DNA of 38,459 nt, taken from positions 1 through 38,459 of the forward strand of contig PLTE01000108.1 in assembly GCA_003164375.1 (NCBI GenBank). Reading direction: 5' to 3'. The notes under the pieces were generated by a model. The model did not search any database. It saw only the letters and a program-made list of their open reading frames with translations, and had not been told where the DNA came from. Positions 1-8,241 of the stretch are shown here, in pieces. Origin of the DNA: Hyphomicrobiales bacterium. Its GTDB lineage: Bacteria; Pseudomonadota; Alphaproteobacteria; Rhizobiales; Xanthobacteraceae. How positions within the stretch are numbered: the first letter of the stretch is position 1; each line of letters opens with the position of its first letter. A program made the position numbers and the translations under genes.

Positions 1-350
1 TGATCGGAATCGTAGCCGCGATGGGTGGCGAGATCGAAGGCGATCGAAAGGCCCTTCTGGCCGGCGGCGAGATTACGCCGGTAGAAGGCGTTGGAATCCT
101 CGGCCGTCGAGAAGCCGGCATATTGCCGGATGGTCCATGGCTGAGTGACGTACATGGTCGGATAAGGGCCGCGCAGATAGGGCGCGATGCCGGGATAGGA
201 GTTCAGGCCGTCGAGGCCATCGAGATCGGCCGCGTCGTAGCCGCTCTTGACCGCGATGCCTTCAGGGGTGAGCCAAGGCGCGGCGAGCGCAGGCGAGGGG
301 CCGGGCTCGTCGGCGAATGCAATTCTCGAAAAATTCGGGACTGGGCTCAT
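1..350 (-). CDS. mutB: Methylmalonyl-CoA mutase large subunit, N-terminal part (runs off window)
   Basis: This is the catalytic, cobalamin-dependent subunit that interconverts (R)-methylmalonyl-CoA and succinyl-CoA in propionate metabolism. Reading the minus strand from the ATG at 350 gives 116 codons. They contain the family hallmarks YPGIAPYLRGPYPTMY, QPWTIRQYAGFSTAE and FYRRNLAAGQKGLSIAFDLA, which line the acyl-CoA/TIM-barrel entry region. The start ATG overlaps the mutA stop as ATGA (347-350), so the two subunits are probably translationally coupled and form the heterodimer. The gene continues beyond base 1, so the B12-binding domain is not visible. Identification is very secure; only completeness is unknown. 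Confidence 0.95.
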   Translation of the reverse strand, partial: MSPVPNFSRIAFADEPGPSPALAAPWLTPEGIAVKSGYDAADLDGLDGLNSYPGIAPYLRGPYPTMYVTQPWTIRQYAGFSTAEDSNAFYRRNLAAGQKGLSIAFDLATHRGYDSD

Positions 351-2227
351 GCGCCACCCGTCTTTGCGGTTCCCCGGTCAGTGCCGTCCAAGATACCGTA
401 TGCTGCGTTTAAAGTCGAAAGCAGGTCGCAGCCATCGTAAATGAAGGACTGCACGCCCGCTTCCCGCAAGCCTGTCTCGCGTTCGCCCGGCCGGCCGGCG
501 AGATAAATGTGCCGGGCGCCGGCAGCCTTGAGCGCCACCGCAGCCGCCGCCGCCTCACTCTCATAGACTTTGTCCGACGAACAAAGACACGCGAGCGCTG
601 CGCCCGATGCCTTAAAGGCTGTGGAAATGGGGGAGGCGTCTTCGTCGCCGCTCACGCCTTCGATGCCGCCTGTTTCGAAAAAATTCTTGGCGAACATGGC
701 GCGCGCGGTGAAGTCCGCAGGCGTGCCGAGCGTGGCCAGGAAAATTTTCGGCCGCGCGCCGGTCTTGGCGAAAATTTCGTCCGATGCATCGCGCAGGGCT
801 TCGAACGGCTCGGCGAGACGCAGCCGCGGCAGCGCCTTAGCGACCGCCGGCTCGTCGTCCGGCGATGGCTGAGCGGCGACGTCGAGAACCGCGGGCACGG
901 CTTCGTGGATGTTAGGAAATGCATTGGCGCCGGTGAGGATATCTTTGCCGCGAGCAAAAGCTTTTTGCCGTTCGGCGCGCACCGCGCTCACCGCCTCTTG
1001 GATCGAGCCGGCCTCCAGCGCCGCCCAGGCGCCGCCGATTTTCTCGATCTCCTGAAACGTTTGCCACGCCGCGGCGCACAATTGTTCGGTGATGGCTTCC
1101 AGCGCGCCGGAGCCTGCGGCCGGATCGGCGACGCGGGCGAGGTTCGACTCTTCGAGGAGAACAAGCTGGGTGTTGCGCGCGGCGCGGCGCGCGAACGCAT
1201 CCGGCAGGCCGAGCGGCGCGGTATACGGCAGCACGGTGATGGCGTCGGCGCCGCCGAGGCCTGCGGCAGCAACCGCGATAGTCGTGCGCAACATGTTGGA
1301 ATAGGTGTCGCGCCGGCTCATCATTCGCCACGCGGTTTCGGCCGTGATCATCGTGGGCTTCGGCTCAAGCCCGCAGGCCGTCTCGACGCGCGCCCATAAT
1401 TTTCGCGCGGCGCGGAATTTCGCCATGGTGGTAAATTGTTCGGCGTCGGCCGACAGCCGGAAATAGACGGCGTCACGCGCCGCTTCGAGCGCCATGCCGG
1501 AGGCCTCGAGCGCGCGAAGATAGGCAACGCCGCTGGCGAGCGCAAAGGCTAGCTCCTGTGCCGGCGAGCCGCCGGCATTGTGAATGATGCGTCCGTCGGC
1601 GACCGCAAACGGCCCGCGAAATCCTGCGCCCGCAAGCGCGCCGACCATCGTCGCGAAAGCCGGCGCCATCGCGTTCCAGCTGCGCGAGCTCTTTCCCAGC
1701 GCGGCAAAGCCGCCGATCGGATTGATGCTGAAACGCAAGTCGAGCGAACCGGGCGCGATGCCGCGATTTTTCACCAAAGCCGCCAGGTCGTGGATGATAT
1801 GGCGCGACGACGGGCTGAGATTGAGGTCGATGGCGATGAGGTCGAGCTCAACGCCGTCAAGGACGCGCGCCAGCGCCGCGCTCGACGCCTGCAGGCCGTA
1901 GCCATCGGCGCTCACCGAGCCGGCGAAGACCAGCACCAAACCGGCGGCGCCGTTGTCGAGGTCGTCCAGCGCCTGGGCATTGGCCGCCGCCGGGTCGGGA
2001 TGATCGACGCGCTGCAAGAGCGTCCAGGCGGCACCCGGCGCGCGGCCGGCAACGGCATGCGCGGCGGCGGGCTCATATAGCGGCTCGATGGTCAGACCGT
2101 CATGGCTGCGGCTCACCAGCCGCTCGAACGGCGCGCCCTTGAGCACGGCGCCAACGAGCTTGCGCCAGTCATCGCGCGTCGCAGGCGCAAAATCGCCAGC
2201 AAACGACAAAGTTTCGGGAGTTGTCAT
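347..2227 (-). CDS. mutA: Methylmalonyl-CoA mutase small subunit
   Basis: This 626-residue protein is the non-catalytic partner of MutB in the heterodimeric methylmalonyl-CoA mutase. The N-terminal two thirds form the mutase TIM-barrel fold, with IEPLYEP near residue 47 and LDLRFSINPIGGFAALG around 160. The C-terminal region from about residue 490 is a Rossmann-like cobalamin-domain relic. Where the catalytic subunit carries the cobalt-ligating DXHXXG motif, this protein reads KNFFETGGIEG, so it should not bind B12, as is usual for MutA. It ends in an ATGA overlap with mutB. The 73-base gap to folK upstream allows co-transcription with the folate genes, but the functional link is not obvious. 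Confidence 0.93.
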   Translation of the reverse strand: MTTPETLSFAGDFAPATRDDWRKLVGAVLKGAPFERLVSRSHDGLTIEPLYEPAAAHAVAGRAPGAAWTLLQRVDHPDPAAANAQALDDLDNGAAGLVLVFAGSVSADGYGLQASSAALARVLDGVELDLIAIDLNLSPSSRHIIHDLAALVKNRGIAPGSLDLRFSINPIGGFAALGKSSRSWNAMAPAFATMVGALAGAGFRGPFAVADGRIIHNAGGSPAQELAFALASGVAYLRALEASGMALEAARDAVYFRLSADAEQFTTMAKFRAARKLWARVETACGLEPKPTMITAETAWRMMSRRDTYSNMLRTTIAVAAAGLGGADAITVLPYTAPLGLPDAFARRAARNTQLVLLEESNLARVADPAAGSGALEAITEQLCAAAWQTFQEIEKIGGAWAALEAGSIQEAVSAVRAERQKAFARGKDILTGANAFPNIHEAVPAVLDVAAQPSPDDEPAVAKALPRLRLAEPFEALRDASDEIFAKTGARPKIFLATLGTPADFTARAMFAKNFFETGGIEGVSGDEDASPISTAFKASGAALACLCSSDKVYESEAAAAAVALKAAGARHIYLAGRPGERETGLREAGVQSFIYDGCDLLSTLNAAYGILDGTDRGTAKTGGA

Positions 2228-2300
2228 AGCCTCAAAATGCCACGGGCGGCCCTAAAGGGCCACACCACAATGACGTGCAAGTGCCGTGCCGCCGTAACCC

Positions 2301-2840
2301 CTAGCGTGGGGCCAGTTTCTCGATGCCGCCGGCATCCACGCGAGCGGCCGCATCGCCGACCCGGATGCCGGCGATCACGCGGTCGGCCGCGATCTCAGCG
2401 AGCGGCAGGAGGACAAAGGCACGCTCGAACAGGCGCGGGTGTGGCAGCGTCAGATCGGCGTCCTGGAGAACCAGATCGTCATAGGCGAGGAGGTCGATGT
2501 CCACGGTGCGCGGCCCCCAGCGGCGTTCACGGGCACGGTCGCGTCCGAGGTCGCGTTCGACTTCAAGCGCGCGCGCGAGCAGTTGGTGCGGCGTAAGCGA
2601 AGTCGCTACCGCAATGACGGCGTTCACGAAAGGCGGCTGGTCGGTGACGCCCCACGGCGGCGTTCGATAATCCGACGAGCGCGCCACAAGGCGTACGGCC
2701 GTGCCGTCGCACAATAGCGCGATCGCCCGATCGAAGTTTCCCCGCACCTCGCCGACATTGCCGCCGAGCGCGAGCAATGCCTCTACCGCAGCCTTACCCA
2801 CGCTTGCGTTCACGCGACCGCTCGACGACGACGCCGACAT
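2301..2840 (-). CDS. folK: 2-amino-4-hydroxy-6-hydroxymethyldihydropteridine pyrophosphokinase
   Basis: FolK transfers pyrophosphate from ATP to 6-hydroxymethyl-7,8-dihydropterin, the step before dihydropteroate synthase in folate synthesis. The sequence shows ALGGNVG near the start, SSDYRTPPWG for pterin binding, the signature RWGPRTVDIDLLAYD with the Mg-binding DxD, and the C-terminal LPHPRLFERAFVLLPL. The longest frame starts at 2840 and overlaps folB by 47 bases. A GTG at 2801 would give an 8-base overlap and an N-terminus closer to the family, so the true start may be there. It is the third gene of folP-folB-folK and is followed by mutA. Confidence 0.93.
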   Translation of the reverse strand: MSASSSSGRVNASVGKAAVEALLALGGNVGEVRGNFDRAIALLCDGTAVRLVARSSDYRTPPWGVTDQPPFVNAVIAVATSLTPHQLLARALEVERDLGRDRARERRWGPRTVDIDLLAYDDLVLQDADLTLPHPRLFERAFVLLPLAEIAADRVIAGIRVGDAAARVDAGGIEKLAPR

Positions 2841-3171
2841 CGGTAAAAATCGCGGCGATCGGTGCGTGCGGTTTGTGGACGGTGATGCGCACGCTACGCA
2901 GCGGCGGGAAAAGCTCGAGAAGAGCGTCGGCGACGGCGCCGGCGGCGGCCTCGACCAGGCGATAACGGCGCGAGCAGAATGCTTCGCTCGCCGTCTTCAC
3001 CACCAGGTCATAGGAGATGGTGTCCTTGAGCTTGTCGCTGCGCGAGGCCGCAGCAAGGTCGATATCGAGGACGAGATCGAGCCGGAATGTCTGCCCGACT
3101 TTGGCTTCGTGCTGCATCACACCGTGATAGGCGTGCAGTATAAGCCCGTTGACGAAGATCGCATCGCTCAT
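2794..3171 (-). CDS. folB: Dihydroneopterin aldolase
   Basis: FolB converts 7,8-dihydroneopterin to 6-hydroxymethyl-7,8-dihydropterin, the substrate of FolK, and releases glycolaldehyde. The 125 residues fit the family. Visible features are the N-terminal LILHAYHGVMQHEAKVGQ stretch with the conserved His-Gly and Glu, YRLVEAAAGAVADAL with the substrate-binding Glu, and HKPHAPI near the C-terminus with the catalytic Lys. Its ATG overlaps the folP stop as ATGA at 3168-3171, and its 3' end overlaps folK, so the three enzymes are tightly coupled. Family members usually form homo-octamers. Confidence 0.93.
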   Translation of the reverse strand: MSDAIFVNGLILHAYHGVMQHEAKVGQTFRLDLVLDIDLAAASRSDKLKDTISYDLVVKTASEAFCSRRYRLVEAAAGAVADALLELFPPLRSVRITVHKPHAPIAAIFTDVGVVVERSRERKRG

Positions 3172-4070
3172 CGGGCACGCCTGATGGCGGCGGCGATGGC
3201 GAGCGCCTGCACCGTCGGCGCGACATCGTGCGTCCGGATGATGGCGGCGCCGTTCTCGACGGCGATAAGATGTGCGGCAAGCGATCCGCCGAGCCGCTCC
3301 ATCGGCTCCGACGGCAGGACCTCATTGATAAATCGCTTACGCGAAGCGCCGACCAGGAGCGGCAAATCGAAAGCCATAAAGGCATCGAGCCGCGCCAGAC
3401 AGCTAAGACTCTGCTCCGCCGTCTTGCCGAAGCCAATGCCGGGATCGAGCACGATCCGGTCATGGCCGATGCCCGCGGCCCAGGCGATTTCGAGCGAGCG
3501 CGAGAAGAACTCGGCTACGTCGGCAATGATGTCGATGGCAGGATCGGCGGTTTCGCGATTGTGCATGATGACGATGGGCGCGCCATGCTCGGCGACGACG
3601 CGCGCCATGTCCGGATCGCGCTGCAAACCCCAGACGTCGTTGACGATGGAAGCGCCGGCCTCAAGCGCCCATGCCGCCACGGCAGCCTTCATGGTGTCGA
3701 CGGAAACCGGAATGCCGATGGTGGCGACAGCGGGCAGGATCGGTTCAAGACGTTCACGCTCTTCGGCGGCCGACACCGCATGCGCACCGCCATAGGGCCG
3801 GGTCGACTCCGCGCCGACATCGATAATGTCGGCACCTTCGGCGGCCAGGCGCCGGCCGTGCTCGATCGCGGCCGGCGGCTGCATAAAAAGGCCGCCGTCG
3901 GAAAACGAGTCCGGTGTGACGTTGAGCACGCCCATCACCAGCGGACGACGCTTGGCCAACAGCCATGTCAGCACGTTATCGCCGGGCGCGGTGCCCGGCG
4001 CCGCAACCGCGCGTTCGATCGCGCGATGGGGTGCGTCCGTGGCCGCTGTTTTGGCCATCCTGGCGGTCAT
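3168..4070 (-). CDS. folP: Dihydropteroate synthase
   Basis: FolP condenses 6-hydroxymethyl-dihydropterin pyrophosphate with p-aminobenzoate to give dihydropteroate, and is the sulfonamide target. The TIM-barrel signatures are clear: VMGVLNVTPDSFSDGG (loop 1), IIDVGAESTRPYG (loop 2), SVDTMKAAVA, IVNDVWG, DPGIGFGKT and LVGASRKRFI. The frame is open to a GTG at 4130, but the extra N-terminal residues are unlike the family. I place the start at the ATG at 4070 (300 aa); an ATG at 4058 is almost as good. There is no strong Shine-Dalgarno to decide. It is first in the fol run and overlaps folB. Confidence 0.92.
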   Translation of the reverse strand: MTARMAKTAATDAPHRAIERAVAAPGTAPGDNVLTWLLAKRRPLVMGVLNVTPDSFSDGGLFMQPPAAIEHGRRLAAEGADIIDVGAESTRPYGGAHAVSAAEERERLEPILPAVATIGIPVSVDTMKAAVAAWALEAGASIVNDVWGLQRDPDMARVVAEHGAPIVIMHNRETADPAIDIIADVAEFFSRSLEIAWAAGIGHDRIVLDPGIGFGKTAEQSLSCLARLDAFMAFDLPLLVGASRKRFINEVLPSEPMERLGGSLAAHLIAVENGAAIIRTHDVAPTVQALAIAAAIRRAR

Positions 4071-4195
4071 CCTCGGCGGTGTTTTTGGCCGTTCTCGGCC
4101 GCTCTCTCGGCTGTCGCTTTGCGCGGTCACCGGCGGCGAGTCAAGCCGTCGCTAGCCGCCGTGAAAGCCGCAATAGCGTCGCCAAAGTGCCAGGC

Positions 4196-4603
4196 TCAAT
4201 AGCGGATCAGCGGCGGCAGCTTTTTGGCGGTTTCGATCCAGCGCGCTACGGTACTCACCGACGGCAGGATCCGCACCAATTTCCGCTTGGTATTGATGTC
4301 CGCCATGGCCTGCGCGAGTTTCTGCGGATTGCGGAACCGGAGTTCATTGGCGGTTCGGACGCCGGCAGCATGCAGCAGTTCGCAATATTCGCAGCCGACG
4401 CCCTTGACGCGCATGCGATCGGCGGCGGTCACCCAGTCGAGCACGAGTTTCTCCGGCGCGCCGGTCTTCAATGCGATCTTAAGCCGCTGTTTTGGTGTCT
4501 TCGCCGACCTTAACAAGCCGACGGTTGTACGAATCCCGTCCGACTTTAGAATCTTGGCGAAACCGGTTTCGATCCCTTGAATGTTGGTGATGGGATAGAT
4601 CAT
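4196..4603 (-). CDS. DUF4332 (helix-hairpin-helix-like) protein
   Basis: This small 135-residue protein has two helix-hairpin-helix-like units, ITNIQGIETGFAKILKSDGI near the start and VGCEYCELLHAAGVRTANEL in the middle. This is the pattern of DUF4332 proteins, whose function is not established. The frame is open further upstream, but the ATG at 4603 follows a GGGGA Shine-Dalgarno five bases away and begins exactly at the first helix, so it is the likely start. A Cys pair in CEYCE is visible. It lies 125 bases upstream of the folP start on the same strand and could be co-transcribed, though the link to folate is unknown. Confidence 0.75.
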   Translation of the reverse strand: MIYPITNIQGIETGFAKILKSDGIRTTVGLLRSAKTPKQRLKIALKTGAPEKLVLDWVTAADRMRVKGVGCEYCELLHAAGVRTANELRFRNPQKLAQAMADINTKRKLVRILPSVSTVARWIETAKKLPPLIRY

Positions 4604-4652
4604 CGATGTCCCCGCCTCAACGCAACTTCGTCGCCGCACCCACGTCGGTAGT

Positions 4653-5015
4653 TCAAACAAATTGCGCGAGACCGGGAATTGCGGCCACGATCTCGCCGAC
4701 CGTGTCCTCGCCGGCCTTCTCGCGCGCATAGGCAAGGACCGCTCGCGCGACGCTCTGGACCTGCCCCATGCTCAACCCCGCCGACATCATGCGCATACCG
4801 GCGCCCATCACGCCGCCCCCCATCAGGCCGCCGCCTCCGCCAGCTGCGGCTTTCTGCAACAAGGCTTCCGCACCGGGGAGCTTGGCCAAGAGCGGTTGTA
4901 CTTTGTCGGCCGGCCCCTCCTTGACAAGGAAGTCAAGAATAATGCCGACGGCTTTTTCCGCCGCGGCTCGGTCAATCCCGATGTCGGCGACCAGACGTCC
5001 GATCAATTCGTCCAT
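4653..5015 (-). CDS. Small DUF2267-like helical protein
   Basis: The 120-residue protein begins MDELIGRLVADIGIDRAAAEKAVGII, then a central Gly/Met-rich linker (residues about 59-80), then a helical tail with VGEIVAAIPGLAQFV. Short proteins of this layout are common in Bradyrhizobium relatives and are usually assigned to DUF2267 or a neighbouring DUF; I am not certain which. The start has a good GAGGGG ribosome binding site. The two helical halves, EKAVGIILDFL and REKAGEDTVGEIV, look like a repeated unit. No signal peptide or catalytic motif is seen. It sits upstream of the DUF4332 gene, with the next gene upstream divergent. Confidence 0.7.
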   Translation of the reverse strand: MDELIGRLVADIGIDRAAAEKAVGIILDFLVKEGPADKVQPLLAKLPGAEALLQKAAAGGGGGLMGGGVMGAGMRMMSAGLSMGQVQSVARAVLAYAREKAGEDTVGEIVAAIPGLAQFV

Positions 5016-5140
5016 TGCCCCTCACCAGCCCCGCACTGTCGGCAGGTTCGGGCGATAATGTAGATTCAAACGCAAGGTGACAAGACAGCGTCGATAAATC
5101 GGGCCATTCTGCGGGCGTCGTGGCGTCGAAACTTGGAGGA

Positions 5141-5160
5141 GCGTTGCAATCTTGCAACGC
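5141..5160. promoter_or_regulatory. Perfect 20-base palindrome, operator-like
   Basis: The sequence GCGTTGCAATCTTGCAACGC has two perfect 9-base inverted arms around a TC centre. It lies in the 283-base divergent gap between the DUF2267-like gene and the M20 dipeptidase gene. A spacing of about 11 bases between half-site centres is typical of dimeric helix-turn-helix repressors. No regulator gene is adjacent, so the cognate protein is unknown. A GGAGGA directly precedes it, but it is too far from any gene start to act as that gene's ribosome binding site. Confidence 0.5.
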
Positions 5161-5298
5161 ATGAACGAACACGGAGCGCCAGTGGCAATGCGCGCCGGCG
5201 GATATTATAAAATCATATTAGCCCGGATCGCTCGCTCACCCGGGTGCGCGGGGCAGCTCGATCGCGCAAGCGTGCTCGAGGGCGTAAGGTGGTGAAAT

Positions 5299-6726
5299 AT
5301 GACAACGTCAGAAGCTCTGCCTGCAGTCCTTGATCGCGTCGACCGCGATCTCGACCAAAGCCTCGATCGTTTGTTTGCGCTGTTGCGGATCCAGTCGGTG
5401 TCGACCGACCCGGCCTATGCACCGCACTGCCGGGAAGCCGCCGAGCACGTCGCGGCCGACCTGGAGAGCCTCGGCTTTGAGACCAGCGTGCGCCCGACCC
5501 AAGGTCACCCGGTTGTGATCGGTAAAAGCGGTAATGGTCAAAGCGGGGGCCAAAGCGGCGGCAACTTGGTGGGCAACGCGCCGCGCGTGCTGTTCTACGG
5601 CCATTACGACGTGCAGCCGGTCGATCCGCTCGATCTGTGGCAGACCCCGCCATTCGAGCCGCGCATCGAGACGCTTCCCGGCGGCCGCAAGATCATCGTC
5701 GCCCGCGGCGCTTGCGACGATAAGGGCCAGGCCATGACCTTCATCGAGGCCTGCCGCGCCTTCAAAGCGGTTACCGGCAAGCTGCCGCTCGACATCACGA
5801 TGCTGATGGAGGGCGAGGAGGAGTGCGGCTCAAAGCACCTGTTCGGCTTCGTGCGCGACAATGCCGCCGAACTCAAGCGCGACCTGGCTTTAGTCTGCGA
5901 TACCGGCATGTGGGATGCCCAAACACCCTCGATCACAACCTCGTTGCGTGGTCTCGTCTATGAAGAGGTGAGGCTGACTTGCGCCGATCGCGATCTGCAT
6001 TCGGGCCTGTTCGGCGGTGCGGCGCGCAACCCCATCCATGTGCTCGCCGATATTCTCTCGGCGCTGCACAACGCGGACGGTTCGGTGGCCATTGCCGGCT
6101 TCTACGACGGCGTTCATGACCTGCCGGCCGATATCAAGGAAGATCTCGCCGGCTTAGGTCTCACGCCGGAGAAATTTCTCGGCCCCATCGGGCTGAAAAT
6201 TCCGGCCGGCGAAGAGGGACGCATGCTGATCGAGCAAATCTCGACACGGCCGACGGCCGAGGTCAACGGCATCATCGGCGGCTATACCGGGGAGGGCGCC
6301 AAGACCGTCATTCCCGGCAAGGCCATGGCGAAAGTGTCGTTTCGGCTTGTCGGCGCGCAGGATCCGGAGAAAATCCGCTCGGCCTTCCGCGACTTCGTGC
6401 GTGCGCGGGTGCCGTCCGATTGCAGCGTCGAGTTCGGCAATTTCACCAGCGCGCCGGCGTTCGACGTCGCATTCGACAATCCGGCGCTCGCCAAGGCGCG
6501 CGCGGCATTGGCCGAAGAGTGGGGTAAGAAGGCGGTGACGGTCGGGGCAGGCGGCTCGATCCCGATCGTCGGTGATTTCAAGTCGGTGCTCGGCATGGAT
6601 ACGCTGCTGGTCGGCTTCGCGCTCGACGACGACCGCGTGCATTCGCCGAACGAGAAGTACGATCTCAAATCGTTCCACAAAGGCATCCGCAGCTGGGCAC
6701 GGATTATGGCGGCGCTGGCCGGCTAG
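5299..6726 (+). CDS. M20 family dipeptidase / metallopeptidase
   Basis: This 475-residue cytoplasmic zinc peptidase belongs to the M20 family (ArgE/DapE/carnosinase-like). Metal-site motifs are present in order: GHYDVQPVDP with His102 and the catalytic Asp104, RGACDDKGQ with the bridging Asp near 140, and MEGEEECGS with the catalytic Glu near 173. HSG around residue 234 starts the dimerisation lid, and VHSPNEKYD near the C-terminus supplies the last ligand. Length and motif spacing fit the dipeptidase subgroup. An unusual Gly/Ser/Gln-rich insert (SGNGQSGGQSGG) lies at residues 77-88, probably a surface loop. AAGGTGG precedes the ATG at a good distance. The precise substrate cannot be read from the sequence. 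Confidence 0.9.
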   Translation: MTTSEALPAVLDRVDRDLDQSLDRLFALLRIQSVSTDPAYAPHCREAAEHVAADLESLGFETSVRPTQGHPVVIGKSGNGQSGGQSGGNLVGNAPRVLFYGHYDVQPVDPLDLWQTPPFEPRIETLPGGRKIIVARGACDDKGQAMTFIEACRAFKAVTGKLPLDITMLMEGEEECGSKHLFGFVRDNAAELKRDLALVCDTGMWDAQTPSITTSLRGLVYEEVRLTCADRDLHSGLFGGAARNPIHVLADILSALHNADGSVAIAGFYDGVHDLPADIKEDLAGLGLTPEKFLGPIGLKIPAGEEGRMLIEQISTRPTAEVNGIIGGYTGEGAKTVIPGKAMAKVSFRLVGAQDPEKIRSAFRDFVRARVPSDCSVEFGNFTSAPAFDVAFDNPALAKARAALAEEWGKKAVTVGAGGSIPIVGDFKSVLGMDTLLVGFALDDDRVHSPNEKYDLKSFHKGIRSWARIMAALAG

Positions 6727-6771
6727 TCCAATACGTCCGGCTGCGAACGCAAAACGCCGAGGGAGGACACC

Positions 6772-7599
6772 ATGAGGCTTTCTGTTCTTGCCGCCGCCGC
6801 TTGCGTGGCGACGCTCAGCGCGCCTTCCGCCGCGTCGTCTTCGGCGATGGCCGCCGGCGTCGACAAGCTCTACATCCTCGATTGCGGCCATGGCTCCGCG
6901 CCCGATCAGTCGCGCTGGTCGCCCGGCGTCAATGTCGGAGTGCCGCTGCAAGTGTCCGACAATTGTTATCTGATTCACCACGCGCAGGGCTGGTTGCTGT
7001 GGGATACCGGTATCAACGACTCCGTCGCTGCCATGCCGGACGGCCTCAAAGGCGAAAATGGCGCGCCGAGCTGGATACGGACCAAGACGCTTGCCGGCCA
7101 GCTCGAAGAGCTCGGCCTCAAGCCGTTCGATATCAAGGCCATAGCGGTCTCGCACACCCATCCTGACCATATCGGCAATGTCGAGGAGTTCCCGCAGGCC
7201 ATGCTTTACGTGCAGAAAGCCGAATACGATTGGCCGGGATTGAACGGCGCGCCGCGCTTCAACCCAAACCATCCGGTGACCAAGCTCGAGGGCGATCACG
7301 ATGTGTTCGGCGACGGCTCCGTCGTGATCGTTTCGACGCCGGGCCACACGCCGGGTCATCAGTCCTTGCTGGTCCGATTGCCGAAAACCGGCGCGGTGGT
7401 GCTCTCAGGCGACGTCGCACACTTCAAGGACAATTGGGACAATCGCCGGGTGCCGGCGTTCAACACCAGCAAAGAGCAGAGCCTGGCGTCAATGGAGCGC
7501 ATCGCCGGCATTCTGACGAAAGAGCATGCGCAGCTGTGGATCAACCACGATAAAGCGCAGAGCGACGCGCAGAAGAAGTCACCGGACTTCTACGAATAA
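6772..7599 (+). CDS. Exported metallo-beta-lactamase-fold hydrolase, N-acyl homoserine lactonase-like
   Basis: The 275-residue protein has an N-terminal signal peptide (MRLSVLAAAACVATLSAPSA, likely cut near AMA-AG at 28). The MBL metal motif SHTHPDHIG follows, with His128, His130, Asp132 and His133. STPGHTPGHQSL supplies the third His, LSGDVAHF the bridging Asp and WINHD the last His, so the dinuclear zinc site is complete. Sequence style matches the AttM/AhlB/AiiA-like N-acyl homoserine lactonase group, which opens homoserine lactone rings, but the fold is promiscuous. The signal peptide points to a periplasmic location. It lies 45 bases after the dipeptidase gene and is probably co-transcribed with it. 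Confidence 0.85.
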   Translation: MRLSVLAAAACVATLSAPSAASSSAMAAGVDKLYILDCGHGSAPDQSRWSPGVNVGVPLQVSDNCYLIHHAQGWLLWDTGINDSVAAMPDGLKGENGAPSWIRTKTLAGQLEELGLKPFDIKAIAVSHTHPDHIGNVEEFPQAMLYVQKAEYDWPGLNGAPRFNPNHPVTKLEGDHDVFGDGSVVIVSTPGHTPGHQSLLVRLPKTGAVVLSGDVAHFKDNWDNRRVPAFNTSKEQSLASMERIAGILTKEHAQLWINHDKAQSDAQKKSPDFYE

Positions 7600-7673
7600 A
7601 GCGACGGTCTCGGTGCGCTGGATAGGCGATAGTTCGTTGTCTCGTTGGTCGCCGGCAAAGCGACCCTGTCGCC

Positions 7674-8009
7674 TTACACGGCTTTGAAGTCGCCAGCGCC
7701 GGAATGCATTTCTGCTACGGCGCCGTATTCATCGAGGATTTGCGCGACGAGGTTCTTGGCTTTCGCGAGCGCCGCGCAGATGCGGTCCTTGCTCGGCGAT
7801 TCCGGCCAATCCGACAGCGTGATTTCCTGCTGATCGAGCGCGCTTCTCAAATTGCGCAGCTTCTCCAGCATATGCTGCGGCTCGGCATCGAGGAAATGGG
7901 CCTGCAACGTCCGCGTCAAAAAATGCAGGACATCACTGTCGTCGCTTTGATCGGTAAAACTCGGCACAGGCGCGCGTCCGGTAGCGATTGTTTTCGCCGC
8001 TTTCGACAT
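7674..8009 (-). CDS. Small hypothetical helical protein
   Basis: A 111-residue soluble protein starting MSKAAKTIATGRAPVPSF. The middle and end are helical, with FLTRTLQAHFLDAEPQHMLEKL and a tail like KAKNLVAQILDEYGAVAEM. I do not recognise a domain. The frame is open 94 codons further upstream, but the ATG at 8009 has a strong AAGGAA ribosome binding site six bases away and the upstream residues look non-coding, so this start is preferred. It is the last gene downstream of the histidine kinase and response regulator on the same strand, separated by 232 bases that could hold its own promoter. Confidence 0.65.
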   Translation of the reverse strand: MSKAAKTIATGRAPVPSFTDQSDDSDVLHFLTRTLQAHFLDAEPQHMLEKLRNLRSALDQQEITLSDWPESPSKDRICAALAKAKNLVAQILDEYGAVAEMHSGAGDFKAV

Positions 8010-8241
8010 CAACCGTTCCTTGACGGGCGTCTGGCGCGCCGACGCCAAAACACCCCCACGCATTGCCCATCGGTTGCGGTCATACAGCAATTTGCGCCGA
8101 GGCGAGACCGGAATGCGGATTAGCCCTGTCAGAAATTTCCTGACATCTTTACGCGCAGTTTGACGCGCGATCAGCCTTCCGAGATTTTGTTTGAGCGCTA
8201 TCTTGCCGAAAAAGCCGGCAGTCACTGTTCCGGATCGTACT

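Noticed and set aside
5161..5295. 44-codon frame (MNEHGAPVAMRAGG...) between the palindrome and the dipeptidase
   Set aside because: The ATG has no ribosome binding site at usable distance; the GGAGGA is 20 bases away and the intervening DNA is the palindrome.
6154..7359. 401-codon open frame antisense to the dipeptidase and MBL genes
   Set aside because: It spans two well-supported genes on the other strand and its product is Arg/His-rich without motifs.
7647..7665. GGTCGC-N7-GCGACC hairpin between the MBL gene and the small hypothetical gene
   Set aside because: The stem is short and no T-run follows, so a terminator is not supported.
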